Shown here: piece after piece, positions 25,437-34,942 of the stretch
How positions within the stretch are numbered: the first letter of the stretch is position 1
How the letters are laid out: each line of letters starts with the position of its first letter
Assembly (NCBI GenBank): GCA_910587635.1
Contig: CAJUNB010000011.1
Coordinates: 1-64,000, forward strand
Source: an uncultured Lachnospiraceae bacterium
GTDB lineage: Bacteria; Bacillota; Clostridia; Lachnospirales; Lachnospiraceae
Length of the DNA: 64,000 nucleotides
Reading direction: 5' to 3'
Notes under the pieces: model-generated
Told to the model about the DNA's origin: nothing
The model's database searches: none
The model's input: only the letters and a program-made list of their open reading frames with translations
Translations under genes and position numbers: made by a program

Positions 25437-26543
25437 TTGAAAAGGGTACATTTTAGAATGTTATGCTCTGTTCTATGCAGCCTGGGCATTTTCTGCCTTA
25501 TGGGTGCAAGGGTGCAGGCGAGTCCAGGAGAAATTCTGGCCACGGAAGATGCTCCAGTGCAGCTCTCTCCCGGGGAGAGTATTGTGCAGGCACAGCTGGC
25601 GGGGCAGATCATAACAACAGATACAAGTATTGTTTATAAGATGCTGCCTGTCTATGCCACGAGACGGGCAGCAGATAAAAACCAATATGGCAATTCAAAT
25701 AACGGATATGGAGAACTGAAGATTCCGACGCAGATCATTAAAACAGGTGGTTATTACTTCCTGGTGGACTGTTATCACGATCAGGTATTGTATACACAGA
25801 ATCTGGGATGTCCGTTAAAGGAGTGGAAGGTACTGACAAATCAGGCAAAACAGCCTCATACGATAGCCAGCGATGGCACCGTATATCTGGTGGACGATAC
25901 GGAAAACAACCGGGTCCTGGTGTTTGAACGGGTGAACGGTCGATTTCAGAACACACAGGTATTCCCGGAGATCGGAAAACGGCCTCACTATATTGTGTAC
26001 GATGGGGAGACAGATTGCTTTTTTACCTGGAGTTCACTGACGGGCGATATGTATGTTATGAAACGGGAGCCTGTGTCCAATACTGTATATATTTCCGAGA
26101 TCAGACATATCAATGAGTTGAGCGGTATTTATGTCCGTTCTTTTACCATTGCGGGAGATACGATAATCTTTCCGTCAGGAAATAACTGCTATATTACGGT
26201 GGCAGACAAAAATACGCTGGAAGTGCTGGCCAGATATCCCGTAACGGAAGAAATATCGGGAATGGCACAGATCTGTCCGATTGGAAATTGCTATTACATC
26301 ACAGTATCTACCGATCTGAATTATAATCAAAACAGTGCTACGATCATAAGGACCAGTGATCTGACAGGCCTTGCCTACGGACAGTATGAGGATATTTACC
26401 ATCTGTTTCAGACAGAGGGAACACCCTATTATATTTCCAGTATTGACGGCATGTATTATATGACCAATCACAGAAGTAAGAAGGGTGTGTGGCGATTTGC
26501 TGTGGAAGACGACAGAGTAAAAAATGTAGGCGCTGTATATTAA
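25437..26543 (+). CDS. Secreted beta-propeller-like protein
   Basis: The likely start is TTG at 25437, which has GGGGAAAGAG upstream and gives a signal peptide (LKRVHFRM, hydrophobic core, ending near RVQA); ATG 25458 is the alternative. The 368 residues contain repeated strands such as GYYFLVDCYHDQVLYT and GTVYLVDDTENNRVLVFE, the pattern of NHL or six-bladed propeller repeats. No catalytic motif is visible. It lies between zinc-ribbon genes and an LTA-synthase-like gene and is presumably part of the same envelope unit. Confidence 0.7.
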   Translation: MKRVHFRMLCSVLCSLGIFCLMGARVQASPGEILATEDAPVQLSPGESIVQAQLAGQIITTDTSIVYKMLPVYATRRAADKNQYGNSNNGYGELKIPTQIIKTGGYYFLVDCYHDQVLYTQNLGCPLKEWKVLTNQAKQPHTIASDGTVYLVDDTENNRVLVFERVNGRFQNTQVFPEIGKRPHYIVYDGETDCFFTWSSLTGDMYVMKREPVSNTVYISEIRHINELSGIYVRSFTIAGDTIIFPSGNNCYITVADKNTLEVLARYPVTEEISGMAQICPIGNCYYITVSTDLNYNQNSATIIRTSDLTGLAYGQYEDIYHLFQTEGTPYYISSIDGMYYMTNHRSKKGVWRFAVEDDRVKNVGAVY

Positions 26544-26552
26544 AAATTTGGA

Positions 26553-28364
26553 ATGGATATAACATCACTGAAAACAATAATTGATAATATGATGAAAGAA
26601 AGATTACGTGCAGGAATGCCCTTTTTGGGGTTCCTGCTTTGTCCTGTACTGACATTTATTTTAACAGAAGTTTATTTATACAATCCTTTTACGGACATGA
26701 AGCGGATGCCTTGGTGTCTGAATCTGCTTATTTACTGGCTGACCGCGGCAATCCTTGTGATGCTGACGGGAAGGCTGCGGGCAGCTCTGCGGATACAGAC
26801 TGTATTTTTTCTGCTGGCAGGTCTGGCAAACTATTATGTTGTCAATTTCCGCTCTTCACCTATCCTGCCCTGGGATATTTTTTCGGCAAAGACGGCGGCA
26901 TCCGTTGCAGATAATTTCAGCTATGCCCTTTCTGCAAGGGCCTGCTTTGTGCTGCTTGGTTTTGGAGGATTGCTGCTGGCGGAGCAGCTATTTCCTTATA
27001 GAATAAGGAGAGGAAAGTTACGGCTGATACTGGGGATTTCCTGTATTCTTCTGCTTACCGGGCTGGTCTTTGTCCTTCATAATGACGCGGCGGTATCCAG
27101 GATGCGTCTGTATAATAAAATGTTTACGCCTGGTGTAGTACAGAAACGGAATGGTATGGTAGTGGCGTTTACAATGGAGCTGAAATATCTCGTAGTGGAA
27201 AAGCCGGCAGGCTATGACGCGGAAGAGTGCCGGACATTGTTGGCGGCGTATGAGAAGACACCGTCGGAGACAGAGAAGCGGCCCAATATTATAGTGATTA
27301 TGGACGAAGCCTTTGCGGATATGTCATATTTGGGGGATGTGGAAACCAATAAAGAATATATGCCTTTTTTCCGCAGTCTGCAGGAAGGAGAAAACACGGT
27401 GTCGGGCAGTGTACATGTTTCTGTATTGGGTGGTAATACTGCCAATACGGAATTTGAATTTCTCACCGGAAACACGATGGCCTTTCTGCCAGAAGGGAGC
27501 GTTCCCTATCAGCAATATCTCAGAGGAGAACTTCCGTCATTGGCATCCCGGCTGAAAGAGGAAGGATATGCGACTGTCGCTATGCACCCCTATCATGCAG
27601 CCGGTTGGTGCAGAGACAAAGTATACTCCTGGATGGGCTTTGATGTATTCCGGGCATTGCCGGACTATCCTGATGCAGAATACGTGAGGAAGTATGTGAG
27701 TGATCAGGCGGATTTTGAACGGATTATTCAGGAATATGAACAGCGGGACCGGGAAAAACCGATCTTTCTATTCAATGTAACGATGCAAAATCACGGTGGC
27801 TATGACCAGGAGTTTGATAATTTTGTTCCCGAAATCACGGGAACAAAATGCCAGTCCAAGGCTCTGGATCAGTATCTTTCCCTGATTTCCCTGACAGATC
27901 AGGCATTGCAGGAACTGATCGGGTATTTTATGCAGGAGGAGGAAGAGACGATCATTTTGTTCTTTGGGGATCATCAGCCCAATGACAGTGTGGCGGGCCC
28001 GATATGGAGACAGAATGGCGTGAATGCATCGGAATTGTCATGGGAACAGGAAACGGTCCGTTATGAGGTCCCTTTTGTTCTTTGGGCCAATTTTGATATA
28101 GAGGCGAAAAAGGATCTGGAGACAAGTGCCAATTTTCTGGCGTTGGAAGTGCTGGAACAAGCCGATATTTTCCCCGACGGCTATTTCGGATATCTGGAAG
28201 AACTTCACAGCTCCTATTCTGTCATCAGTGCCAGACAGATTGTGACGACGGAAGGACAGGTATTGACAGAAGAGGAGACGAAAGAAGCAGAAGATTTGCT
28301 GACCTATAGGAGATTGCAGTATTATATGATGTCATCGGGAAATCAGGCGGATGTAAATCGGTAA
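26553..28364 (+). CDS. LTA synthase family sulfatase-fold membrane protein
   Basis: The 603-residue protein has about five N-terminal membrane helices (up to about 175) and an outer sulfatase-fold domain. Motifs are those of lipoteichoic acid synthase: NIIVIMDEAFAD with the metal-binding Glu, GGNTANTEFEFLTG with the catalytic Thr, HPYHAAGW, and FFGDHQPN near the end. LtaS-type enzymes transfer glycerol phosphate from phosphatidylglycerol to a surface polymer. The first ATG at 26553 has only a weak ribosome site; ATGs at 26589/26592 are possible alternatives. Confidence 0.88.
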   Translation: MDITSLKTIIDNMMKERLRAGMPFLGFLLCPVLTFILTEVYLYNPFTDMKRMPWCLNLLIYWLTAAILVMLTGRLRAALRIQTVFFLLAGLANYYVVNFRSSPILPWDIFSAKTAASVADNFSYALSARACFVLLGFGGLLLAEQLFPYRIRRGKLRLILGISCILLLTGLVFVLHNDAAVSRMRLYNKMFTPGVVQKRNGMVVAFTMELKYLVVEKPAGYDAEECRTLLAAYEKTPSETEKRPNIIVIMDEAFADMSYLGDVETNKEYMPFFRSLQEGENTVSGSVHVSVLGGNTANTEFEFLTGNTMAFLPEGSVPYQQYLRGELPSLASRLKEEGYATVAMHPYHAAGWCRDKVYSWMGFDVFRALPDYPDAEYVRKYVSDQADFERIIQEYEQRDREKPIFLFNVTMQNHGGYDQEFDNFVPEITGTKCQSKALDQYLSLISLTDQALQELIGYFMQEEEETIILFFGDHQPNDSVAGPIWRQNGVNASELSWEQETVRYEVPFVLWANFDIEAKKDLETSANFLALEVLEQADIFPDGYFGYLEELHSSYSVISARQIVTTEGQVLTEEETKEAEDLLTYRRLQYYMMSSGNQADVNR

Positions 28365-28385
28365 GGATAAAGGAGCTGGGTATCA

Positions 28386-30863
28386 GTGAAAAACAGAAAG
28401 AGGCCACTTCTTTTGGCATTCTGTATCCCCGTTGCAGTCATGCTGGCTGTTATTGTGTATCGGGGAATTTATCCATTTGGAGAAAAATGTTTTTTGCGGG
28501 TAGATATGTATAATCAATATATGCCCTTTTTCATGGAATTTCACAGAAAGATCCGGGAAGGTGAAAGTCTGTTCTTTTCCTGGCGTGGCGGACTGGGTGC
28601 CAATTTTCTGGCGCTGTATGCCTATTATCTGGCCAGTCCGGTAAACTGGCTTCTATACTTTTGCCCGCAGGAATTCATTATCGAATTTATGACAGCCCTG
28701 ATCGTTATAAAGACCGGTCTGTGCGGCCTTACTTTTGCCTGGTATTTACGCCATCGCTTTTCTACGGAAGACTATGCCATTACTGTATTTTCTCTGTTCT
28801 ATGCCTTATCCGGTTTTATGGCCGCCTATAACTGGAATATTATGTGGCTGGATTGTGTTTTTCTGGCGCCTCTTGTCATAGGAGGGCTCGAAGATCTGGT
28901 ATACCGGAAAAAAACTGCGCTATATTGTATTTCACTTGGCCTGTGCGTTTTGACAAATTATTATATATCTATTCCTATCTGTATTTTTATTGTGCTATAC
29001 TACTTTGTTCTGGTGGCCTCTCTATCCCCCATGGAATTTGGGAAAAGTCTGAAACGATTTATTGTATATTCTCTGCTGGGGGGAGGGCTTGCCGGTATTG
29101 TTCTGATACCAGGTACCGCTGCGTTGTTTTCTACCCGGTTTGCTCAGACGAGTTTTCCTGATCAGATCAAGTGCTATTTTAATCTCCCTGAAATACTGTC
29201 GAGGCATTGTGTCAATGTAGCCGCGGAAATACGCAGTGACCATTGGCCCAATCTGTACTGTGGAGTGGCAGTATTTTTCTTTCTGCCATTGTATCTGTGT
29301 TGTAAGGGGATTTCCTGGAAAGAAAAAGTGCCCAGGCTGCTGCTTTTATGTTTTTTCTATATGAGTTATGCAGTCAATATTCTGGATTTTTTCTGGCACG
29401 GTCTGAACTTCCCGGACAATCTTCCGGCGAGACAGTCGTTTCTCTATATTTTTCTTGTATTGACGCTCTGTTTTGAGACTTACCGACATCTGTGTGACTT
29501 TTCTTTCAGAGAATTGCTGCTCCATACAGGTGCCGCGCTGCTGCTGCTTGGTTTTTGCTGCTGGTTTGGAGAAACGTATGGGCTGGAAGCCGACAGCTTT
29601 TATTTTTCGCTTGGTTATCTTACTGTATATGCCATACTTCTCATATGGCAAAGGACAGGGAGCCTTGGAAAGAATGTAACAGTGACGTTGATGCTCTGTA
29701 TGGCTACGATGGAAGTGGCGATGAATACAATAGAGACGAGTGTGCCAGTGACAAGCCGCAGTGCATATCATGATTACTACAAAAAAAACAGCAGTTTGAA
29801 AGAGTATCTGGAAAAAGAAGAGGAGAGTGGATATTATCGCGTAGAGCTGTATGACAGAATGACAAAAAATGACGGTATGCTGTCAGATTTTCCGACAGCG
29901 ACATTTTTTTCTTCTACAACGAACGGAGCTATGTCCCGGTATTACAGACAGCTGGGCATGAGCAGCAGCAAAGTATTTTACTGCTATGAAGGAGCTACAC
30001 CGCTTACCTCCGCGATGCTTTCCGTAGATTATATCTTCTCTGACAGTTTGGAGATTACCGATGATTTTCACAGACTATTGAAGAAAAAAGATGACTTTTA
30101 TATTTATCAGAATGAATATACACTGCCTGTGGGATATGTGGTGCCCTCTGACGTGAGGGATATGTGGAATCTGGAAGAGGGGAATCCGATAGAAGTGCAG
30201 AATAATCTGGCGGAGGTATTGGGGCTGCCTCCTTTATTCTGGCCGCTTTCGGTGGAAGCGCGGGATGGCAGACAATATATTGAAACGGAAGTGGGCGGCT
30301 ATGTGTATGCGTATCCCGAAGCCTGCAGTACGAGAGATATTACGGCGCAAATAGACGGATACGAGAAGGTCTATGAAAAGGTATATTATCCGCATATACT
30401 GGACATCGGCTGGTGCAATCAGGGAGCAGAGATCTGCCTGATGCGCAGCGGAGATAAGAGAAGAGACAAAGAGGAGCTGGAGATCTCCGCCTGGATGTTG
30501 GATGAGACGGTATTGGAGGAGGCTGTAGAACGTCTTGGAAGCTCTCCTATGGAAATAGAAGAATATTCGGATACCTATATCCGGGGAATTGTGGATGGGA
30601 AGGAAGGAGGATATCTTGCCACTTCCATTCCCAATGAAAAAGGCTGGCGCGTATGGGTGGATGGGAATCCTGCGGGGATTCTGCCCTTTGGCGGGGCGAT
30701 GATCGGGGTAGAGCTGCCTGCGGGGAAGCACACAGTGACCTTCTCTTACAGATCTCCCGGTATTTATGAGGGGATAACCGTAAGTATTATAAGTGTTGCC
30801 ATACTGTTGCTACTCTCATTCCGCAACCGATACGAGAGACGTAGTGTGTCTGAGAAACGATAA
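28386..30863 (+). CDS. YfhO family membrane protein (GT-C type glycosyltransferase)
   Basis: GTG start at 28386 with AAGGAG upstream; 825 residues with about 12 membrane helices. The early FLRVDMYNQYMPFF and RGGLGANF segments are typical of YfhO, a family linked to glycosylation of lipoteichoic acid. The C-terminal 300 residues form an outer domain ending in SIPNEKGWRVWVDG and a final helix. It follows the LTA-synthase-like gene by 21 bases, which supports a joint role in decorating a surface polymer. Confidence 0.87.
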   Translation: MKNRKRPLLLAFCIPVAVMLAVIVYRGIYPFGEKCFLRVDMYNQYMPFFMEFHRKIREGESLFFSWRGGLGANFLALYAYYLASPVNWLLYFCPQEFIIEFMTALIVIKTGLCGLTFAWYLRHRFSTEDYAITVFSLFYALSGFMAAYNWNIMWLDCVFLAPLVIGGLEDLVYRKKTALYCISLGLCVLTNYYISIPICIFIVLYYFVLVASLSPMEFGKSLKRFIVYSLLGGGLAGIVLIPGTAALFSTRFAQTSFPDQIKCYFNLPEILSRHCVNVAAEIRSDHWPNLYCGVAVFFFLPLYLCCKGISWKEKVPRLLLLCFFYMSYAVNILDFFWHGLNFPDNLPARQSFLYIFLVLTLCFETYRHLCDFSFRELLLHTGAALLLLGFCCWFGETYGLEADSFYFSLGYLTVYAILLIWQRTGSLGKNVTVTLMLCMATMEVAMNTIETSVPVTSRSAYHDYYKKNSSLKEYLEKEEESGYYRVELYDRMTKNDGMLSDFPTATFFSSTTNGAMSRYYRQLGMSSSKVFYCYEGATPLTSAMLSVDYIFSDSLEITDDFHRLLKKKDDFYIYQNEYTLPVGYVVPSDVRDMWNLEEGNPIEVQNNLAEVLGLPPLFWPLSVEARDGRQYIETEVGGYVYAYPEACSTRDITAQIDGYEKVYEKVYYPHILDIGWCNQGAEICLMRSGDKRRDKEELEISAWMLDETVLEEAVERLGSSPMEIEEYSDTYIRGIVDGKEGGYLATSIPNEKGWRVWVDGNPAGILPFGGAMIGVELPAGKHTVTFSYRSPGIYEGITVSIISVAILLLLSFRNRYERRSVSEKR

Positions 30864-30864
30864 C

Positions 30865-32658
30865 CTAGTTATCTCCGGGAGGAGAGACGGGAAAAGCGCA
30901 CAGAAGAAACAGCGGCATCGTAAGCAGCATGGAATAAGCATAGCGGAACTCATTATTGACCGGTGTTGCCAGAAAGAGTGTAGCCATAATGGCTGCATTT
31001 GGCAGAAATACGATAAAATATTTGAAATTTCCGGTCAGGTAAGTGTTACCGGCAAGCAGGATACAGAGCCAGAACATAGCTCCCAGGCTGAAAAGCAGTC
31101 CATACAGGGGGACCATATCGGGAAGCTTGAAAACGATCTCTTTTATTTTAATGGTGAGAGGATTGTGGATCAGTGGTCTGGCCGTCAGTCCGTAAGGATT
31201 TTCTGCAATTCTTTCATCCGATCCGATGATATTGGGTACGTCGGGATACCAGTATCCCTTTGTAGCATCGATGTATCCACGGAGGTAAGCGAGGGGATGG
31301 GAGAGTCCGAACCGAAGCCACAGTTTTAGATACTCGATTTTGTGAGTTTCCAGATAGGAAGCATCCCCCGTACGAATCAGATTTTTCATATGATCGGAAC
31401 AGAAAGATTCGTAAGTTTCAGGAATTTTAGAAGTATCCATGATACGGTTCCACATTTCGTTATCTTCTTCAGATACCGGTTCTCCGTCCGCATATACTCT
31501 GGCAGTGAGCTGAATGGGAATAGAAAGAGCTTCTACGAAATCCGGGGAAGCTACCTGAGCATAGTTCATAACAGGCCCTTTTATGAATAATACGGAAAGG
31601 AGAATGATGACGTTTACAAATACATGCTTTTTCCAAACCTTTCGGAAACACAGAAGCAGGAAAGGAAGGGTGAGCAGGAAAGCGTGGAAGCCGTTGGAGC
31701 GAAACAGACACATGCCAAAACCGGCGATAGTATACAGTACATAAGTCCCGGCAGTAACCCGGATGGAATTTTCCATTTTATCTTTATATAAGAAAGCGAT
31801 AAGAAAACGAAACAGTATGGTAGAAAATAAGAGCACCATGCCGGAAAAAAGAATGTCCTTCCACATAGTGACCATATAGATGGCATTGTAGGGGAGCAGG
31901 GAATAGAAGGCGAGGACCGCAAAGCAGATACCTGGCCTGACATGGAGAGCTGTCAGTGTGCCTGTCAGATAGGCAAAGATGCCTGCCATGACGAGCATCT
32001 GGAATATGGTAAACAGCCCGAGCCCAGTGATGGCGTCCCCCGTGAGAGCCATGCCCAATTCGTAGAAGAGCCGGATGAGCTGTGTATGTACCCAGGGATG
32101 GTGATTGCTCATAGGCAGCTGGCCGATGATCTGGCCGTACTGGTTCAGACTGTCCACGGTCATGACACCGGGATAGTTGGTCAGAAGATAGGGCAGCCAG
32201 GCAAGCAGACAGAAGAAAAAGCCGATGACGGGCAGTTTTTCATAGTACCGAAAGCGTATTTTTTCCGGGGGCAGTAACAGAGAAATGTTTTCTGCCCAGA
32301 GGAAAAAGGACAAAAGCAGCGTATAAAATAGAATAAATAATCCTGCCCCGGAAATGAGGAGATAGCCGAAGCGGAACAGTCTGCTCGTTAAGTCTCCAAG
32401 TAATCCTCCGTAATCTGCACACAGATAAAAGAATGTGAACAGAGCAGAGAGGAGGACAGCGCAGCGTCTGTATATTACAGATGCGGTTCTGACTTTGTCC
32501 CACTTAAAAAACTGCCTGCCCAGCAGGAAGTATAGAAGAAAGAAAAGACCGCCGAATATATGGAAAGTACCGAGGCGGCATGCCCGCAGGGATGCCCAGG
32601 CGGCGAGAAATGCCAGGATCGGCAGTTTGCATTTATGATAAAGCTGTTTGGGATTCAT
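30865..32658 (-). CDS. DUF6020 family polytopic membrane protein
   Basis: The 597-residue protein has about 12 to 14 membrane helices. Between helices, YPGVMTVDSLNQYGQ and NHHPWVHTQLI resemble the first outer loop of GT-C glycosyltransferases, where an Asp is catalytic; the family I recall is DUF6020. It converges on the YfhO gene with one base between the two stops, so the two genes share no terminator space. It probably handles a lipid-linked sugar at the membrane; the substrate is unknown. Confidence 0.75.
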   Translation of the reverse strand: MNPKQLYHKCKLPILAFLAAWASLRACRLGTFHIFGGLFFLLYFLLGRQFFKWDKVRTASVIYRRCAVLLSALFTFFYLCADYGGLLGDLTSRLFRFGYLLISGAGLFILFYTLLLSFFLWAENISLLLPPEKIRFRYYEKLPVIGFFFCLLAWLPYLLTNYPGVMTVDSLNQYGQIIGQLPMSNHHPWVHTQLIRLFYELGMALTGDAITGLGLFTIFQMLVMAGIFAYLTGTLTALHVRPGICFAVLAFYSLLPYNAIYMVTMWKDILFSGMVLLFSTILFRFLIAFLYKDKMENSIRVTAGTYVLYTIAGFGMCLFRSNGFHAFLLTLPFLLLCFRKVWKKHVFVNVIILLSVLFIKGPVMNYAQVASPDFVEALSIPIQLTARVYADGEPVSEEDNEMWNRIMDTSKIPETYESFCSDHMKNLIRTGDASYLETHKIEYLKLWLRFGLSHPLAYLRGYIDATKGYWYPDVPNIIGSDERIAENPYGLTARPLIHNPLTIKIKEIVFKLPDMVPLYGLLFSLGAMFWLCILLAGNTYLTGNFKYFIVFLPNAAIMATLFLATPVNNEFRYAYSMLLTMPLFLLCAFPVSPPGDN

Positions 32659-32797
32659 AGGTTTCTCCTGTGTAATGTTTTGGCGTCTACAATAAGTGTA
32701 AGATAAGGGCGGAAGGCTGTCAAGCTGGATTCGTGGAGGAAGACAGAGGAACCTGGAAGGAGAAAAGACAATATTTTAGTTTGTATGGATAACATCG

Positions 32798-32826
32798 TTG
32801 AAATGACAGAACATATGTGCTAGAAT
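32798..32826 (+). promoter_or_regulatory. Predicted sigma-A promoter of the restriction-modification operon
   Basis: TTGAAA 32798-32803, a spacer of exactly 17 bases and TAGAAT 32821-32826, about 80 bases before the first possible start codon. Confidence 0.7.
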
Positions 32827-32905
32827 TGACGTGAAAGCAACAAAGATGTGAACTGATTGGTTTTCATACCTTGGTGATGTCTGTGGATTTAACGAGTATC
32901 AAAAA

Positions 32906-34942
32906 ATGGGAGAATGGATTTTGAGCGAGACAAAAGTAATTGTCATTCCGGAAGGAAAAATATGTGATTATATAGACAGTAAATTTCGTAAGGATACGCC
33001 GGAGGAATATGTCAGGCAGACAATTGAAAAACGCCTTGTGAATGAGCATAAATATGTGCCTGCACAGATAGCTGTTGAATATATTTTAAGGCTCGGTTCT
33101 CGGAAACCCCGTGCAGATATCGTTATTTTTGATAAAAACTGTGAGAATCAGACGCAGGAAAATATCAAACTGATTATCGAATGTAAAAAAGAAACGGTAG
33201 ATGCCCGGAATGGAAAAGAGGGTGTGGAGCAGCTAAAGTCATATATGTCAGCCTGTCCGAATTGCGAATGGGGAATGTGGACAAATGGCAGACAAAAAGA
33301 AGTCTTTCGTAAGTACATAAATGCCAAAGGGCAGATTGAATTTATGGATTATAACGATATCCCGTCTGCGGATGGGAATCTTGATGATATTAACCGGCCC
33401 AAAAGGACATCTTTAAAGAACGCCTATGACGATAATCTGTTATTTGTTTTCAAGACTTGTCACAATCATATTCATGTCAATGACGGTTTGCAAAAACAGT
33501 CGGCATTTTTTGAGCTGTTAAAGGTGATTTTCTGTAAGATAGAGGATGAACGCAATATTCCTGCGCCTCTGGAATTTTATACCACTTCTGAAGAACGATC
33601 TAATCCTGACGGACAACTCACAGTGCAAAAACGTATTTTTAAGATATTTGAAAGAGTGAAAAAGAAGCAGGGAAAGATTTTTGACGCTAACGATGAAATC
33701 AAACTTTCTGCTCGTAGTCTTGCCTATATCGTCAGCGAGTTACAAAAGTACAGTTTGCTGAATACGAATATTGATATCAAGGGGAAAGCCTATGAAGAAA
33801 TAGTGGGAGCCAATCTCCGCGGAGACAGAGGCGAATTTTTTACACCGAGAAATGTCATGAAAATGGTAGTGGAGATGATCAATCCGTCGGTGAATGAAAA
33901 GGTATTGGACAGTTCCTGCGGGACAGGCGGCTTTTTAGTGACGGCTATGACACATGTCATGATGAAGCTGGAGAAAGAGTTTGCGGATTCTATCGGGATA
34001 AAGAAGGAAGAATGGGATAACGATACATTGTGTGTATTTCGGGATAAAATCTCTGAAATGGCCTCGTCGGATTATTTCGGGTTTGATATCAACCCGGATC
34101 TGGTAAAGGCAACAAAGATGAATATGGTCATGAATAATGATGGCAGCGGGAATATCTTACAGACAAATTCTCTGCTTCCTCCACATGAGTGGACAGAGGA
34201 ATTCCGCACTAAGCTTTCGGAAGGTCTGGGAATTGACAAGGCGCAGCTGCGAAACCATATGACAATTGGATACTTTGATGTGATTGTAACCAATCCTCCC
34301 TTTGGCAGTAAAATTCCGGTAAAAGATAAAAACGTGCTGGAGCAGTACGAACTTGCACATATTTGGGTAAAGGATAAGAAAAAGGGGACCTGGAAAAAGA
34401 CAGAAAAGTTACAGTCATCGGTCTCGCCGGAAATCTTATTTATTGAACGCTGCATACAGCTGCTTGTTCCCGGAGGCAGGATGGGGATTGTTCTGCCTGA
34501 TTCTATCCTGGGCTCTCCCGGATTGGGATATATTCGGGAGTGGCTTATTAAAAACTGCCGCATAGTGGCAAGTATAGATTTGCATGCGGATACCTTCCAG
34601 CCCCGTAACGGTACGCAGACATCGGTATTACTTTTGCAGAAGAAAAGACAGGAACAAAAGGATGCAGAGGAAAAGAGCGGCAATATGGCGGATTATCAGA
34701 TTTTTATGGCAATGGTTGAAAAGATCGGCCATGACAAAAGAGGAAATCCCACATTTAAGCGGGATAAAGAGGGCAACGAAATTTTAGTCCCGGATACGAG
34801 CAGTATATTGGCTCAAGACGAGACAGCAGATCGTGAAAGAATTGTTTCTCATGAGCAGAAGAAAAAAGTGGAAGACGATCAGACTCCGGACGTTCCTGTT
34901 ATTTTTGCTGAATGGAAAAAACGGGAGGGTATCGCATGGTAA
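32906..34942 (+). CDS. Fused restriction nuclease-methylase subunit (HsdR N-terminal domain plus N6-adenine methylase)
   Basis: The 678-residue protein has two parts. Residues 1-150 match the N-terminal nuclease domain of type I HsdR proteins, with a PD-(D/E)xK site: Asp71 in PRADIVIF, Glu92-x-Lys94 in IIECKK, and a QxxxY motif (Gln109, Tyr113). Residues 260-600 form an N6-adenine methylase of the HsdM type: motif I DSSCGTGGF near 335 and the catalytic NPPFG near 463. There is no helicase. The next gene is the specificity subunit. This arrangement is that of BcgI-type systems, where one subunit cuts and methylates and another recognises DNA. The start may be TTG 32921, which has GGGAG upstream, rather than ATG 32906. 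Confidence 0.87.
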   Translation: MGEWILSETKVIVIPEGKICDYIDSKFRKDTPEEYVRQTIEKRLVNEHKYVPAQIAVEYILRLGSRKPRADIVIFDKNCENQTQENIKLIIECKKETVDARNGKEGVEQLKSYMSACPNCEWGMWTNGRQKEVFRKYINAKGQIEFMDYNDIPSADGNLDDINRPKRTSLKNAYDDNLLFVFKTCHNHIHVNDGLQKQSAFFELLKVIFCKIEDERNIPAPLEFYTTSEERSNPDGQLTVQKRIFKIFERVKKKQGKIFDANDEIKLSARSLAYIVSELQKYSLLNTNIDIKGKAYEEIVGANLRGDRGEFFTPRNVMKMVVEMINPSVNEKVLDSSCGTGGFLVTAMTHVMMKLEKEFADSIGIKKEEWDNDTLCVFRDKISEMASSDYFGFDINPDLVKATKMNMVMNNDGSGNILQTNSLLPPHEWTEEFRTKLSEGLGIDKAQLRNHMTIGYFDVIVTNPPFGSKIPVKDKNVLEQYELAHIWVKDKKKGTWKKTEKLQSSVSPEILFIERCIQLLVPGGRMGIVLPDSILGSPGLGYIREWLIKNCRIVASIDLHADTFQPRNGTQTSVLLLQKKRQEQKDAEEKSGNMADYQIFMAMVEKIGHDKRGNPTFKRDKEGNEILVPDTSSILAQDETADRERIVSHEQKKKVEDDQTPDVPVIFAEWKKREGIAW

